The notes: a model not told the origin generated them from the sequence alone. DNA of 39,302 nt from Cyclobacteriaceae bacterium (GCA_025455015.1 JALONI010000023.1:1-39302), one strand, 5' to 3'. Shown: positions 25,783-34,613, counted from the first letter of the stretch. Made by a program: numbers and translations.

Positions 25783-26985
25783 TCAGAAAAAAATAAATCC
25801 TGCCGCCAGCCCTCCCAAGATCAGGGCCCAGGCAGGCACGCGGGTGAACGAGAGCAGCGCCAGGGTGACCAACACCGTGCCCGTGTTGAGCGCCACGGAT
25901 GGGGCCGCCTGCCCCCTGACCAGTGGAGTAAAAAGTAAAATGGCTGCGGCCACCACCAGGCCCGTACTGGCGGCATGGATGCCATCCAGCGATGCGCGTA
26001 TCGGCCGGAATTTCTTCAGGCTTTGCCAGATGTGAAACATGAAAAAGATAAGAAACGTACCGGGCAGGAAAATTCCGGCCACAGACATGAGCGCGCCCAG
26101 TATTTCGCCACCCGGCCCAAACTCGCGCATAGAAAGAGCCCCGATGTAAGCGCTGTATGAGAAGACCGGCCCGGGCAGTGCCTGCACAAAACCTATCCCC
26201 GACAGAAACTCTTCGTGCGTCAGGTACTGCTTGGGCGCGTATTGCACAAACTCGGTATACAAGAGCGGTGTCAGCACCTGCCCGCCACCAAAAATCAGGC
26301 TGCCGTTGCGGTAAAAGTTTTCAAACAAACGTATCGGTAAGGCTTTCGTGTAGGCGCCCAGCAAAGCCGCGGCTATCAGCACACCCGCCCACAAGAAGAA
26401 ATTGGACCATTGGATGTCAAACTTCTTTTTCTCCTCTTTGGGAAACACTTTGTAGTTGAAGGCGGTGATGCAACCCGCGGCTATGAGCACGGCCGGAAAC
26501 ACAAAAGGCGTGGGGAAGAAAAAGCAGATACCGGCCGCGCCCACCATAATGAAAAAACTGCGCGGGGCCACCAGCGTTTTCTGGGCCATGCCATAGGCCG
26601 AGTAGGCGATGATGGCTACGGCCATCGGCTGGATAAAACGGGTGAACGAAAGCGAGATGGACTTGTCGCCAAAGGAGGCGATGAGCATGCCCGCGGCCGT
26701 CATGATGACAACCGAAGGCAACAGCCAGATCAGCAGCGTGAGGTAGGCCAGGTTGGGCCCGCCCAACTTGTAGCCAATGGCGGTCAGTGTTTGGGTGGAC
26801 GAGGGGCCGGGCAGCACTTGGCACAAGGCATGCAACTCCAGCAATTCGTTTTCCGTCAGGTAGTTTCGCTGCCCTACCAGCAACTGCTGAAAGTGTGCAA
26901 TGTGTGCTTGCGGCCCGCCAAAGCTTGACACGGACAAGTAGAAAACATCGCGGAGGAAGATGATATAGCGGACCCGCTGTACCAC
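25783..26985 (-). CDS. chrA: Chromate transporter ChrA (two-domain CHR family)
   Basis: A 400-residue membrane protein with two homologous CHR halves. The first has SFGGPQAHIAHF and LPGPSSTQTLTAIG; the second has FGGGQVLTPLLYTEF and LPGPVFSYSAYIGAL. About ten to twelve membrane helices are expected. Long-chain CHR proteins export chromate, or act as anion transporters whose normal substrate may be sulfate-like. No chrB regulator is nearby. It follows the 2-oxoglutarate oxygenase gene by 4 bp, so the two are surely co-transcribed. Whether chromate is the real substrate cannot be told. Confidence 0.92.
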   Translation of the reverse strand: MVQRVRYIIFLRDVFYLSVSSFGGPQAHIAHFQQLLVGQRNYLTENELLELHALCQVLPGPSSTQTLTAIGYKLGGPNLAYLTLLIWLLPSVVIMTAAGMLIASFGDKSISLSFTRFIQPMAVAIIAYSAYGMAQKTLVAPRSFFIMVGAAGICFFFPTPFVFPAVLIAAGCITAFNYKVFPKEEKKKFDIQWSNFFLWAGVLIAAALLGAYTKALPIRLFENFYRNGSLIFGGGQVLTPLLYTEFVQYAPKQYLTHEEFLSGIGFVQALPGPVFSYSAYIGALSMREFGPGGEILGALMSVAGIFLPGTFLIFFMFHIWQSLKKFRPIRASLDGIHAASTGLVVAAAILLFTPLVRGQAAPSVALNTGTVLVTLALLSFTRVPAWALILGGLAAGFIFF

Positions 26986-26989
26986 GGGG

Positions 26990-27961
26990 CTATTTTTTGA
27001 GTCCGATCTCGCGCAAGCGTTGATTCAAAAACTCACCCGCGGTAATGTCGTCCCACAGTTTGGGATGCTGGGCGTCCACGCAACCGGGCAAGGCGGCCAG
27101 GCTCATCTCTGAGCGCGGGTGCATGAAGAACGGAATGGAGTAGCGGGGCGTGTTCATCAACGCACGCGGGGGATTTACCACACGGTGAATGGTGGACTTT
27201 AATTTTTTGTTGGTCAGGCGCTCCAGCATGTCGCCCACGTTTACCACCAGTTGCTCGGGTAAGGCGGTGATGGGTATCCATTTGCCATCCCTTCGCAGCA
27301 CTTGCAAACCATCGGCACTGGCGCCCATGAGTAAGGTGATGAGGTTGATGTCTCCATGTTCGGCTGCGCGCACGGCATCGGCCGGCACCGAGTCAGGGTC
27401 TTCGATGGGAAAGTAATGAATGGGGCGAAGGATGCTGTTGCCATGTTTGACTTTGCCGTCAAAGTAGTTTTCGGGCAGCTCCAAGTATAGCGCAAGGGCC
27501 CGCAGCATTTGCACCCCGGTGGCTTCCAACCTCCGGTACACCTCCAGGCCTACTTCTTTCAGTTCCGGCACTTCGGTGGGCCACACGTTATCGGGGTATT
27601 CGCGTTTGATCGGATCGTTGTCCAGCACCTCCTGGCCAATGTGGTAGAATTCTTTTAGGTCGCCTGTGTTGCGTCCCTTGGCGTGTTCTTTCCCCTTGCC
27701 GATGTAGCCGCGCTGGCCTGCCAAGCCCGGTATTTCATATTTCTGTTTCACCGCATCCGGCAAGCCATAAAACCGTTTGATGGTGGCATACAGCTGGGCC
27801 GAGAGATCGTCCGTGAGGTAGTGATTGCGGATGGCCACAAAGCCAATGGTGTTGTAGGCCGCGCCTAAGTCGGCCACAAACTTTTTCTTTTGGGCAGGAT
27901 CATGGCCGGTAAAGTCGGCAAGATCCAGCGAAGGGATCGTATCATGCAACATCTCGCTCAT
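26990..27961 (-). CDS. 2-oxoglutarate/Fe(II)-dependent oxygenase (IPNS-like)
   Basis: A 323-residue enzyme of the isopenicillin N synthase/DIOX_N family. It starts with the family's PSLDLADF...GFVAIRNHYL opening, and has the iron-binding triad His202-x-Asp204 (AAEHGDINLITLL) and His259 (STIHRVVNPP), with Arg273-Tyr-Ser (RYSIPFF) for 2-oxoglutarate. Relatives hydroxylate or desaturate small molecules; the substrate cannot be told. It is the first gene of a two-gene unit with chrA and is divergent from the superoxide dismutase gene across 112 bp. Met4 is an alternative start. Confidence 0.9.
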   Translation of the reverse strand: MSEMLHDTIPSLDLADFTGHDPAQKKKFVADLGAAYNTIGFVAIRNHYLTDDLSAQLYATIKRFYGLPDAVKQKYEIPGLAGQRGYIGKGKEHAKGRNTGDLKEFYHIGQEVLDNDPIKREYPDNVWPTEVPELKEVGLEVYRRLEATGVQMLRALALYLELPENYFDGKVKHGNSILRPIHYFPIEDPDSVPADAVRAAEHGDINLITLLMGASADGLQVLRRDGKWIPITALPEQLVVNVGDMLERLTNKKLKSTIHRVVNPPRALMNTPRYSIPFFMHPRSEMSLAALPGCVDAQHPKLWDDITAGEFLNQRLREIGLKK

Positions 27962-27989
27962 AGGGCATGGATTGGTCGGTGCAAGCTAC

Positions 27990-27997
27990 TAATTTTG
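27990..27997 (+). promoter_or_regulatory. -7 box of the superoxide dismutase gene
   Basis: TAATTTTG matches TAnnTTTG. The nearest TTG is 15 bp upstream, shorter than usual. It would give a 5' UTR of about 70 nt containing the hairpin at 28032-28058. Confidence 0.5.
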
Positions 27998-28031
27998 ACT
28001 AAATTTACAGGCTGTCAAAACCACAGGGTAT

Positions 28032-28058
28032 CTGCGGTTGTTGACGGTAAAACCGCAG
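28032..28058 (+). other. 5' UTR hairpin of the superoxide dismutase gene
   Basis: CTGCGGTT and AACCGCAG form an 8-bp perfect stem around an 11-nt loop, 15 bp before the start codon. No T tract follows, so it is not a terminator; it could influence translation or mRNA stability. Confidence 0.45.
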
Positions 28059-28073
28059 CTAAATTCAACCCGT

Positions 28074-28778
28074 ATGAGCATCACCCGCAGGAAATTTTTG
28101 GCCGATACATCCAAGGTAGCAGTGGCCGCTACGATAGGCAATACGTTGCTGGCTACGGTGGCCAAAGGTCAAACCACCGGTTTAGTGTTTTCGCAGGTGC
28201 CGTTGCCGTATGCGCTCAATGCCTTAGAGCCCTACATTGATGCGCAAACGATGGACATCCACTACCATAAACACCATGTTGCGTACGTCAAAAACGTGAA
28301 TGACGAAATAGCGGCCGCCAAAATTACCGCGCCCACCGAGCATGCTTTTTTTGCGATGATCTCGAAACTATCCGCGAAAGCGCGCAACAATGGCGGGGGT
28401 GCCTGGAACCACAACTTTTTTTGGCAAAGCATGACGCCCGGCAGTGCCGCGCCCACGGGCAAAGTAGCAGAGGCGTTGAGCGGGGCCTTTGGTTCGGTGG
28501 ATGCCTTCAAAGAGCAATTCGGCAAGGTGGCCACGGGGCAGTTTGGCTCGGGGTGGGCCTGGTTGGTGAAAGACGGTGCCAAGCTGAGCATTGCCGGTAC
28601 ACCCAATCAAGATAATCCCCTGATGGAAGGCATCGGTCTGGTTAAGGGCACGCCCTTGCTGGCATTGGATGTGTGGGAGCATGCCTATTATTTGAAGTAC
28701 CAAAACAAGCGAGCCGATTACATTACTGCCTGGTGGAACGTGGTAAACTGGGATGAAGTGGCAAAGCGCTTGGGATAA
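28074..28778 (+). CDS. sodA: Tat-exported Fe/Mn superoxide dismutase
   Basis: A 234-residue precursor. The start at 28074 gives a twin-arginine signal (SITRRKFLAD, then a hydrophobic stretch to residue 30), so the enzyme should be exported folded with its metal. The enzyme part keeps the metal ligands His63 (MDIHYHKHH), His113 (WNHNFFW), Asp199 and His203 (DVWEHAYYLKY). Gly in the GGGAWNH position and Gln179 (TPNQDNPLM) match the manganese rather than the iron type, so Mn or dual-metal use is likely. It removes superoxide in the periplasm or at the cell surface. The gene converges with a glycosidase-like lipoprotein gene. Confidence 0.92.
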   Translation: MSITRRKFLADTSKVAVAATIGNTLLATVAKGQTTGLVFSQVPLPYALNALEPYIDAQTMDIHYHKHHVAYVKNVNDEIAAAKITAPTEHAFFAMISKLSAKARNNGGGAWNHNFFWQSMTPGSAAPTGKVAEALSGAFGSVDAFKEQFGKVATGQFGSGWAWLVKDGAKLSIAGTPNQDNPLMEGIGLVKGTPLLALDVWEHAYYLKYQNKRADYITAWWNVVNWDEVAKRLG

Positions 28779-28831
28779 GCGCAAGCCAACTCACCATCGC
28801 GCCTCAATTGATCATCTTCTTCGAACCACAA

Positions 28832-29884
28832 TCAGGGAGTCTTTCGCGGCAGGGCAAACAGCTCATCCCAACGGGCTAAGGCAGGCTTGGCGCGAAAGTT
28901 CACATCTACCAGGCCGATGCTGGTAAACAACGGAAGATTTTCCGGTATGGGCGGTGGCCACCGGTCAATGTCGATATCGGTAAACAACAACTGGAATACA
29001 GCCGAACAGTTTCCTTCGCGCAATAACACATCGTGCCGCAGCAGGTAGGCGGCTTGCTCCTCTTCCGAACTCACCACGGGTCCGGCTGTAGCCGATGCCC
29101 AGCCCCCCTCGCTCACAAACCGCGGCAACGTTCGTCCCTCCACCAGGCGGGCGTAGTAGTTGGCAGGAATGTCAGCGGGGCTGTTGAAGGCAAAATAAGG
29201 ATAGGAAGAAATGCCGAGTTCTTCGATGAACGGAAAGTCGATAAAGTCCTGGTCTATTCCTTTGTAGATGCCGTCTCCCAGTTTTCCCCAGGCGTCTTCT
29301 GCCTGGATGCTGACGCTGAGAAGGGCGCTGCGTGGGCGTGCTTTTAGCTCCGAAGCCAACTGATTGGCCGCTCGCTTCACACTTTGATACAGGGCCGGGG
29401 GTGCCGCGGTTCGCATCAGATTGGTTTCCAGCGCCAGGCCCAGATGCTCCGGTTGCAAGAGACTGTCCATCACGAGCGTGAACCTGCGATAGATCGACTG
29501 TATTTCAGGCTCCGTCATACTGCGCCCGCGGTTGACGAGCTCGGTGGCATCGCTTGTGCGGTCGAGCCCGTTTTGCGGGTCGATGTACACCCACAGTTCA
29601 AATCCCAGGCTGCGATAGCGCTCGGCCAGCGCTCCGTAGTTGTTCTTGACGTAGTCCACCGCGGGTTGGCCATCGAGCAGTTCTTTCCAGGGCACTTCGG
29701 TGGTGATGATGGCGGCATCGGCCCGGGTTGTCCACAGTTCCAGGCTTCGTTGAAAGTCTTCCAGCGTAATGCGCGGCCCCGAGTTTTGAAAACCCATGCG
29801 GTAGGGGCGCGCAGGCACCGGGTCGTCTTCCCCGCAGGCCGTTGCCAACAAAAGAACAAGGATCCATCGTTTCATGTGCTTCAA
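28832..29884 (-). CDS. Putative glycosidase-like (TIM-barrel) lipoprotein
   Basis: A 350-residue lipoprotein (signal MKRWILVLLLATAC, Cys17, followed by acidic GEDD). The fold seems to be a TIM barrel of the clan A glycosidase type: LGFELWVYIDP, HLGLALETNL (Glu153 as possible acid/base), LSVSIQAEDAWG, LGISSYPYFAF and PRFVSEGGWAS (Glu259 as possible nucleophile) fall on successive strand ends, as in GH53-like proteins. The two Glu residues are 106 apart, which suits a retaining enzyme. It has no close family name and may have lost activity. The acidic residues after the Cys suggest surface display. The gene stands alone, divergent from the HAD phosphatase gene. Confidence 0.65.
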   Translation of the reverse strand: MKHMKRWILVLLLATACGEDDPVPARPYRMGFQNSGPRITLEDFQRSLELWTTRADAAIITTEVPWKELLDGQPAVDYVKNNYGALAERYRSLGFELWVYIDPQNGLDRTSDATELVNRGRSMTEPEIQSIYRRFTLVMDSLLQPEHLGLALETNLMRTAAPPALYQSVKRAANQLASELKARPRSALLSVSIQAEDAWGKLGDGIYKGIDQDFIDFPFIEELGISSYPYFAFNSPADIPANYYARLVEGRTLPRFVSEGGWASATAGPVVSSEEEQAAYLLRHDVLLREGNCSAVFQLLFTDIDIDRWPPPIPENLPLFTSIGLVDVNFRAKPALARWDELFALPRKTP

Positions 29885-29960
29885 TCGGTTGTTGCGTTAA
29901 GAACACAGGAATATAACAAAACCCTGATCCGGCAATGAAAAAAAATCAACACCTTTGACC

Positions 29961-30734
29961 ATGGCACAAGGACTACTGATTGATATGGACGGAGTGGTAT
30001 ACGGGGGCGACACGATGATCCCCGGAGCCGACAAATTCATTACGCACCTGCTCAAAAATGACATTCCGTTCATGTTTATGACCAACAACAGCCAACGCAC
30101 GCGCCTGGAAGCCGTGCGCAAGCTGGCGCGATTGGGCATAAACGTAACCGAAAACCACGTGTACACCAGTGCCATGGCCACCGGCAAATTCTTAGCCGGC
30201 CAGATACCGCAAGGCACCGCCTATGTGCTGGGCGAGGGCGGTTTGCTCTCCAGCCTTCATGAAAATGGAATTACGCTGGTCAACACCGATCCGGACTTTG
30301 TGGTGCTGGGCGAGGGTCGCAACTTTACGCTGGAGATGGTGCAGCGTGCCGTGGATATGATTCTGGCCGGGGCCAAGTTTGTAATCACCAACCGCGATCC
30401 CTCGCCCAAGAAAAAAGGGTGGGACAACCTGGGTATTGCCGCCACCAGTGCCATGATTGAAGAAGCCACGGGCATCAAAGGATTTGTGGTGGGCAAGCCA
30501 AGCCCGGTGATGATGCGCTCCGCCCGCAAGGCGCTGGGGCTGGAAACCGCTGAGACCACCATCATCGGAGACACCATGGACACGGACATCCGCGGAGGCG
30601 TGCAGATGGGTTACAAAACCATTCTCGTCCTGAGCGGCATTACCAAACGCGAGCATTTGACGCGCTATGCCTTCAAGCCTGACGTGGTGGTGGAGTCAGC
30701 CGGGGAAATTGAATTCCCGCTGCCGTGGTGGTAG
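29961..30734 (+). CDS. HAD-IIA phosphatase, NagD-like
   Basis: A 257-residue HAD phosphatase with motif I LIDMDGVVYGG (Asp8, Asp10), motif II (MTNNSQRT), Lys in KPSPVMM and motif IV IIGDTMDTDIRGG. The cap is of type C2A, as in NagD/AraL, which dephosphorylate nucleotide or sugar phosphates; the substrate is not known. ATG at 29961 is preferred over TTG at 29955. The OsmC gene starts 46 bp downstream on the same strand, so both may be expressed together. Confidence 0.9.
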   Translation: MAQGLLIDMDGVVYGGDTMIPGADKFITHLLKNDIPFMFMTNNSQRTRLEAVRKLARLGINVTENHVYTSAMATGKFLAGQIPQGTAYVLGEGGLLSSLHENGITLVNTDPDFVVLGEGRNFTLEMVQRAVDMILAGAKFVITNRDPSPKKKGWDNLGIAATSAMIEEATGIKGFVVGKPSPVMMRSARKALGLETAETTIIGDTMDTDIRGGVQMGYKTILVLSGITKREHLTRYAFKPDVVVESAGEIEFPLPWW

Positions 30735-30780
30735 TGTACGGCTCGATTTAGAATTTACTAGATAACCAAAAAACACACGT

Positions 30781-31194
30781 ATGAAACGCACGGCATCCGC
30801 CCACTGGGAGGGCGATCTGAAAACAGGAAAGGGAACCCTCTCCACGCAAAGCACGGTGCTTAACCAGCATCCGTATTCATTTAACACGCGCTTTGAAGAA
30901 GGCATCGGCACCAACCCTGAAGAATTGCTGGCCGCTTCGCACGCAGGCTGTTTTACGATGGCCATCAGTGCGACCTTGTCGCAGGCGGGCTTTAAGGCCA
31001 CTGCGCTGGACACCGTGGCCACCCTGCAACTGGAAGGATTGGCCATCACGCACATTCACCTGAGCGTGAAGGGCCGCGTGCCGGGCCTTTCGGCCGAGCA
31101 GTTTCAAGAGATTGCTAAAGGCGCAGAAAAAAATTGCATCATCAGCAAAGCATTAAGCGTATCCATTGGCTCAGATGCAACATTGTTGAGTTAA
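30781..31194 (+). CDS. OsmC-family peroxiredoxin
   Basis: A 137-residue protein of the OsmC type, which reduces organic hydroperoxides. It has the family pattern: an N-terminal beta-sheet (HWEGDLKTGKGTLS), the peroxidatic Cys57 in LLAASHAGCFTMA, the resolving Cys119 in AEKNCIISKAL, and Glu48 in NPEELL. It has no signal peptide and should act in the cytoplasm as a homodimer. The start is the first ATG after a 46-bp gap from the HAD gene. Confidence 0.93.
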   Translation: MKRTASAHWEGDLKTGKGTLSTQSTVLNQHPYSFNTRFEEGIGTNPEELLAASHAGCFTMAISATLSQAGFKATALDTVATLQLEGLAITHIHLSVKGRVPGLSAEQFQEIAKGAEKNCIISKALSVSIGSDATLLS

Positions 31195-31207
31195 CGCTAC
31201 CAAACAC

Positions 31208-31240
31208 TTGTAAGTGGAAAGTAAAAAAATGATAAGTTTG
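31208..31240 (+). promoter_or_regulatory. Promoter of the leucine operon leader
   Basis: TTG at 31208-31210 and TAAGTTTG at 31233-31240 are 22 bp apart. The -7 box is an exact match to TAnnTTTG; the spacing is at the long end of what is known in Bacteroidota. The transcript should start near 31246, giving a leader of about 150 nt before leuC. Confidence 0.65.
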
Positions 31241-31271
31241 TTTGGACGGTACAGGCCGAAGGCAGATATTC

Positions 31272-31328
31272 GTGCTGTTGTTCATCGTTTACCTAGATGA
31301 CGAACAACTTCTAAACCTAAACCTGTAG
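31272..31328 (+). CDS. Leucine-rich leader peptide of leuCDBA (leuL-like)
   Basis: A short frame starting with GTG at 31272 encodes [18 protein letters not shown] and stops with TAG at 31326-31328. Seven of 18 codons are leucine (CTG, TTG, CTA, CTT, CTA, CTA, CTG), three of them CTA; isoleucine and valine codons are also present. An AAGG stretch lies 9 bp upstream. The stop codon touches the 5' arm of the terminator hairpin at 31329-31369. Analogous leader peptides regulate leu operons of Proteobacteria by ribosome stalling when leucine is scarce; homology by descent is not claimed. Within the leader a second, 7-bp hairpin (GTTGTTC 31277-31283 with GAACAAC 31302-31308) covers most of the frame and could act as a pause hairpin. 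The start codon is the least certain point. Confidence 0.6.
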   Translation: MLLFIVYLDDEQLLNLNL

Positions 31329-31369
31329 AAATCGCCTCGTTCCTCCCGTGAACGGGGCGATTTTGTTTT
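31329..31369 (+). terminator. Attenuator-type terminator in the leuC leader
   Basis: AAATCGCCTCGTTC (31329-31342) pairs over 14 bp with GAACGGGGCGATTT (31350-31363), with a single T-G wobble and a 7-nt loop, followed by TGTTTT. It lies between the leader peptide stop and leuC, so unless it is prevented from folding it should stop transcription before leuC. Confidence 0.8.
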
Positions 31370-31398
31370 ATCAGGGCCGTAACAAACTAACGATTGTT

Positions 31399-32817
31399 GT
31401 GAGTCGACAAAAACCAAAAACGATCTTCGAAAAAATCTGGGACGCGCATGTAGTAACACAACGCGATGGCTATCCCGATGCGGTATTTATTGACCGTCAT
31501 TTCATTCATGAAGTAACCAGCCCCCAGGCATTTGACGGATTGCGCAAACGCGGCATACCTGTGTTTAACACCAAGCGCACCACCGCCACGGCCGATCACA
31601 ACGTGCCCACCAAAGACCAACATCTCCCCATCAAAGAGGCGCTAAGCCGCCATCAGGTCGAAACCTTACGCAAGAACTGTCAGGAATTTGGGATCGAGTT
31701 ATTTGATCTGGGTCATCCCTATCAGGGCATTGTGCATATCATCGGGCCCGAGCTGGGCCTCACGTTGCCCGGCATGACCATTGTGTGTGGCGATAGTCAT
31801 ACCTCCACCCACGGAGCCTTTGGCACAGTAGCCTTTGGCATAGGCACCAGCGAAGTAGAGCAAGTGCTGGCTACGCAATGTATTTTACAGTACAAGCCCA
31901 AAACCATGAAGATTGAAATCAATGGCGCACTGGGCAAAGGAGTGGTCAGCAAAGACATTATTTTGTACATCATCTCCCAACTATCCGCCAGCGGAGCCAC
32001 CGGGTATTTTGTGGAGTATGCGGGCGATGCCATCCGTTCATTGTCGATGGAGGCACGCATGACCATTTGCAACATGAGCATTGAAATGGGTGCACGCGGG
32101 GGGTTGATTGCTCCGGATGAAACTACTTTTGCGTACCTCCGCGGCCGGAAATTTGCCCCCTCCGGTGCCGCGCTGGAGCGCGCCATCGCCCAGTGGCGAA
32201 AGCTGCCCTCGGATGACGGAGCCGCGTACGATGCGGTGCTCACGTTTGATGCATCAGCCATCGCCCCCATGATTACCTACGGCACCAACCCCGGCATGGG
32301 CATGCGCGTCACGGACCGCATACCAACAGCCGAAGAGCTCAACGAACTCAACGAGCGGGTATCGTTCAAAAAATCACTCGAGTACATGGGGCTGGAGGCG
32401 GGCTCGCGGTTATTGGGCAAGCCGGTCGACTATGTGTTTATCGGCAGTTGTACCAACGCGCGGATTGAAGACCTGCGCCAAGTGGCTTCGCTGGTGAAAG
32501 GAAAAAAGAAGGCGGAAGGGGTGGAAGTATGGGTGATACCCGGAAGCAAACAAGTGGAAGCACAAGCGCGGCAGGAGGGGCTCGATAAAATTTTTGAAGC
32601 GGCCGGCTTTGAGTTGCGCAGCCCGGGGTGCTCGGCTTGCCTGGGCATGAACGAGGACAAGGTGCCCCCCGGCAAGTACTGCATCAGCACCAGCAACCGA
32701 AATTTTGAAGGACGACAAGGGCCTAAGAGCCGCACGTTTTTGGCCAGTCCGCTGAGCGCGGCCGCAGCCGCCATCACCGGCAAGGTGACGGATGTGCGGC
32801 AATGGATGGATAATTGA
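31399..32817 (+). CDS. leuC: 3-isopropylmalate dehydratase large subunit
   Basis: A 472-residue subunit of isopropylmalate isomerase, which turns 2- into 3-isopropylmalate in leucine synthesis. It is of the aconitase family, with a 4Fe-4S cluster held by the Cys of [13 protein letters not shown] and the two of [11 protein letters not shown]; also present are [18 protein letters not shown] and [12 protein letters not shown]. Start: GTG at 31399 gives [19 protein letters not shown], matching the family's N-terminus and length. An upstream GTG at 31348 lies inside the terminator hairpin and is unlikely. First gene of leuC-leuD-leuB-leuA, downstream of a leader with an attenuator. Confidence 0.95.
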   Translation: MSRQKPKTIFEKIWDAHVVTQRDGYPDAVFIDRHFIHEVTSPQAFDGLRKRGIPVFNTKRTTATADHNVPTKDQHLPIKEALSRHQVETLRKNCQEFGIELFDLGHPYQGIVHIIGPELGLTLPGMTIVCGDSHTSTHGAFGTVAFGIGTSEVEQVLATQCILQYKPKTMKIEINGALGKGVVSKDIILYIISQLSASGATGYFVEYAGDAIRSLSMEARMTICNMSIEMGARGGLIAPDETTFAYLRGRKFAPSGAALERAIAQWRKLPSDDGAAYDAVLTFDASAIAPMITYGTNPGMGMRVTDRIPTAEELNELNERVSFKKSLEYMGLEAGSRLLGKPVDYVFIGSCTNARIEDLRQVASLVKGKKKAEGVEVWVIPGSKQVEAQARQEGLDKIFEAAGFELRSPGCSACLGMNEDKVPPGKYCISTSNRNFEGRQGPKSRTFLASPLSAAAAAITGKVTDVRQWMDN

Positions 32818-32861
32818 CGTGGGAGCGATACGGGTACCCATCAGGAAAACGAATGCACAGC

Positions 32862-33470
32862 ATGAAAGAGAAATTTAATGTGTTGACATCTACGGCTGTT
32901 CCGCTGCCCATCGAAAACATCGATACGGATCAGATCATCCCTGCGCGGTTCTTGAAGGCCACCACGCGTGAAGGGTTTGGCGACAACTTGTTTCGCGATT
33001 GGCGATACGATGCGAACAACACGCCCATCCCCGGCTTTGTGTTGAACGGGGGCACGTACGGAGGCCAGATTCTGGTGGCCGGTAAAAACTTTGGCTGTGG
33101 TAGCAGCCGCGAGCATGCGGCCTGGGCCATTTACGACTATGGTTTTCGCGCGGTGGTGTCCAGCTTCTTTGCCGACATTTTCAAAAACAACGCCTTGAAT
33201 AACGGCCTGCTACCGGTAGTCGTGTCAGATGATTTTTTGCGACACCTGATTGCGGTGGTCGAAAAATCGCCCGCCACGTCACTCACAATCGATTTGCCCC
33301 GCCAGGCGATTTCTGCCGGTAGCCGATCGGAGTCATTTGAGATCAACGCGTACAAGAAAGAGTGCCTGTTAAATGGCTATGATGATATTGACTATTTGCT
33401 AAGCCTGCATACAGCGATACGGGCCTTTGACTTGGTGCAGGCAGAAACCGGGAGTAGCCAACACGGATAG
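32862..33470 (+). CDS. leuD: 3-isopropylmalate dehydratase small subunit
   Basis: A 202-residue swivel domain partner of LeuC. It shows [16 protein letters not shown] near the N-terminus and the [21 protein letters not shown] motif, which lines the active site. The start [16 protein letters not shown] at 32862 gives the standard length; a Met three codons earlier (32853) is possible, and a TTG overlapping the leuC stop is less so. The gap from leuC is about 44 bp. Confidence 0.94.
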   Translation: MKEKFNVLTSTAVPLPIENIDTDQIIPARFLKATTREGFGDNLFRDWRYDANNTPIPGFVLNGGTYGGQILVAGKNFGCGSSREHAAWAIYDYGFRAVVSSFFADIFKNNALNNGLLPVVVSDDFLRHLIAVVEKSPATSLTIDLPRQAISAGSRSESFEINAYKKECLLNGYDDIDYLLSLHTAIRAFDLVQAETGSSQHG

Positions 33471-33483
33471 GAGGTATTGAATC

Positions 33484-34581
33484 ATGAATAAAAAAATTGT
33501 CATTCTGCCCGGAGACGGCATCGGCAAGGAAGTAACGGCCGAGGGAAAGCGTGTGCTGCAAAAAGTAGCTGACGTCTTTGATCACTCTTTTGTGTTTGAG
33601 GAAGCCCAAATCGGGCACGAAGCCATTGAGGCTACCGGCAACCCGCTACCGGATGAGTCGCTCATGAAGTTGAAAGACTGCGATGCCATTTTATTTGGTG
33701 CCGTGGGCCATCCAAAATACGATAACGACCCGACCTTGAAGGTACGGCCCGAACAAGGCCTGCTGAAAATGCGCAAAGAACTCGGGCTGTACGCCAATCT
33801 GCGCCCCATCAAACTGTTTGATGAACTGCTGGGAGCCTCCAGCATCAAACCGGAGATTTTGAAGGGATCGGACATCTTGTTTTTTCGGGAGCTTACCGGG
33901 GATGTGTACTTTGGGGAGAAAGGAAAGAAAGACGATGGCAACACGGCCTATGATCTGATGATCTACCAGCGGTTTGAGATTGAGCGCATCGCCCACAAGG
34001 CGTTTGCGGCCGCCCGCACACGAAAGAAGAAAGTGGTGAGTGTAGATAAAGCCAACGTGCTGGAGAGCTCGCGCCTGTGGCGCCAGGTGGTTACCGAAGT
34101 GGGACAACACTACCCGGATGTGCAACTGGAGCATCAGTTTGTGGATGCAGCCGCCATGAAACTCATTCAAAACCCGCGCAGCTTCGATGTGGTGCTCACC
34201 GGCAATCTTTTTGGTGACATCCTCACAGACGAGGCCTCGCAGATCGCAGGGTCCATGGGCATGCTGGCCTCGGCCTCGGTGGGCGATACGGTGGGGTTGT
34301 ACGAGCCCATCCACGGAAGTGCCCATGACATCACCGGCCAGGGCATTGCCAATCCGTTGGCCTCCATTCTGTCGGCTGCCCTCTTGCTTGATATTTCGTT
34401 TGGATGGAAGGAAGAAAGTGAGATGATCATCCGTGCCGTGGAACAGGCATTGAAAAAGGGATATCGCACGCGCGACATCCGAGATGCGGCCACGGACGAA
34501 AAGAAAATTTTGAGCACGAGCGAGATGGGGCGAGTGGTGCGGGACGAAATGGAACGCATCGCCAAAACCCAATGGGCATAA
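33484..34581 (+). CDS. leuB: 3-isopropylmalate dehydrogenase
   Basis: A 365-residue NAD-dependent enzyme that oxidises and decarboxylates 3-isopropylmalate to 2-oxoisocaproate. Family signatures include the N-terminal LPGDGIGKEVT, substrate-binding RPEQGLLKMRKELGLYANLRP, RELTGDVYFG, VDKANVLESSRLWR, and the metal site NLFGDILTDEASQIAGSMGMLASAS with the NAD-binding GSAHDITGQGIANPLA. It starts 13 bp after leuD and ends 32 bp before leuA. The protein is complete and acts in the cytoplasm. Confidence 0.96.
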   Translation: MNKKIVILPGDGIGKEVTAEGKRVLQKVADVFDHSFVFEEAQIGHEAIEATGNPLPDESLMKLKDCDAILFGAVGHPKYDNDPTLKVRPEQGLLKMRKELGLYANLRPIKLFDELLGASSIKPEILKGSDILFFRELTGDVYFGEKGKKDDGNTAYDLMIYQRFEIERIAHKAFAAARTRKKKVVSVDKANVLESSRLWRQVVTEVGQHYPDVQLEHQFVDAAAMKLIQNPRSFDVVLTGNLFGDILTDEASQIAGSMGMLASASVGDTVGLYEPIHGSAHDITGQGIANPLASILSAALLLDISFGWKEESEMIIRAVEQALKKGYRTRDIRDAATDEKKILSTSEMGRVVRDEMERIAKTQWA

Positions 34582-34613
34582 AAACAACGGAAGCAAGCTA
34601 AAACCCGCAACGT

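Noticed and set aside
31348-31398. Longer LeuC start from GTG at 31348
   Set aside because: It lies inside the terminator hairpin and adds 17 residues without similarity to LeuC.
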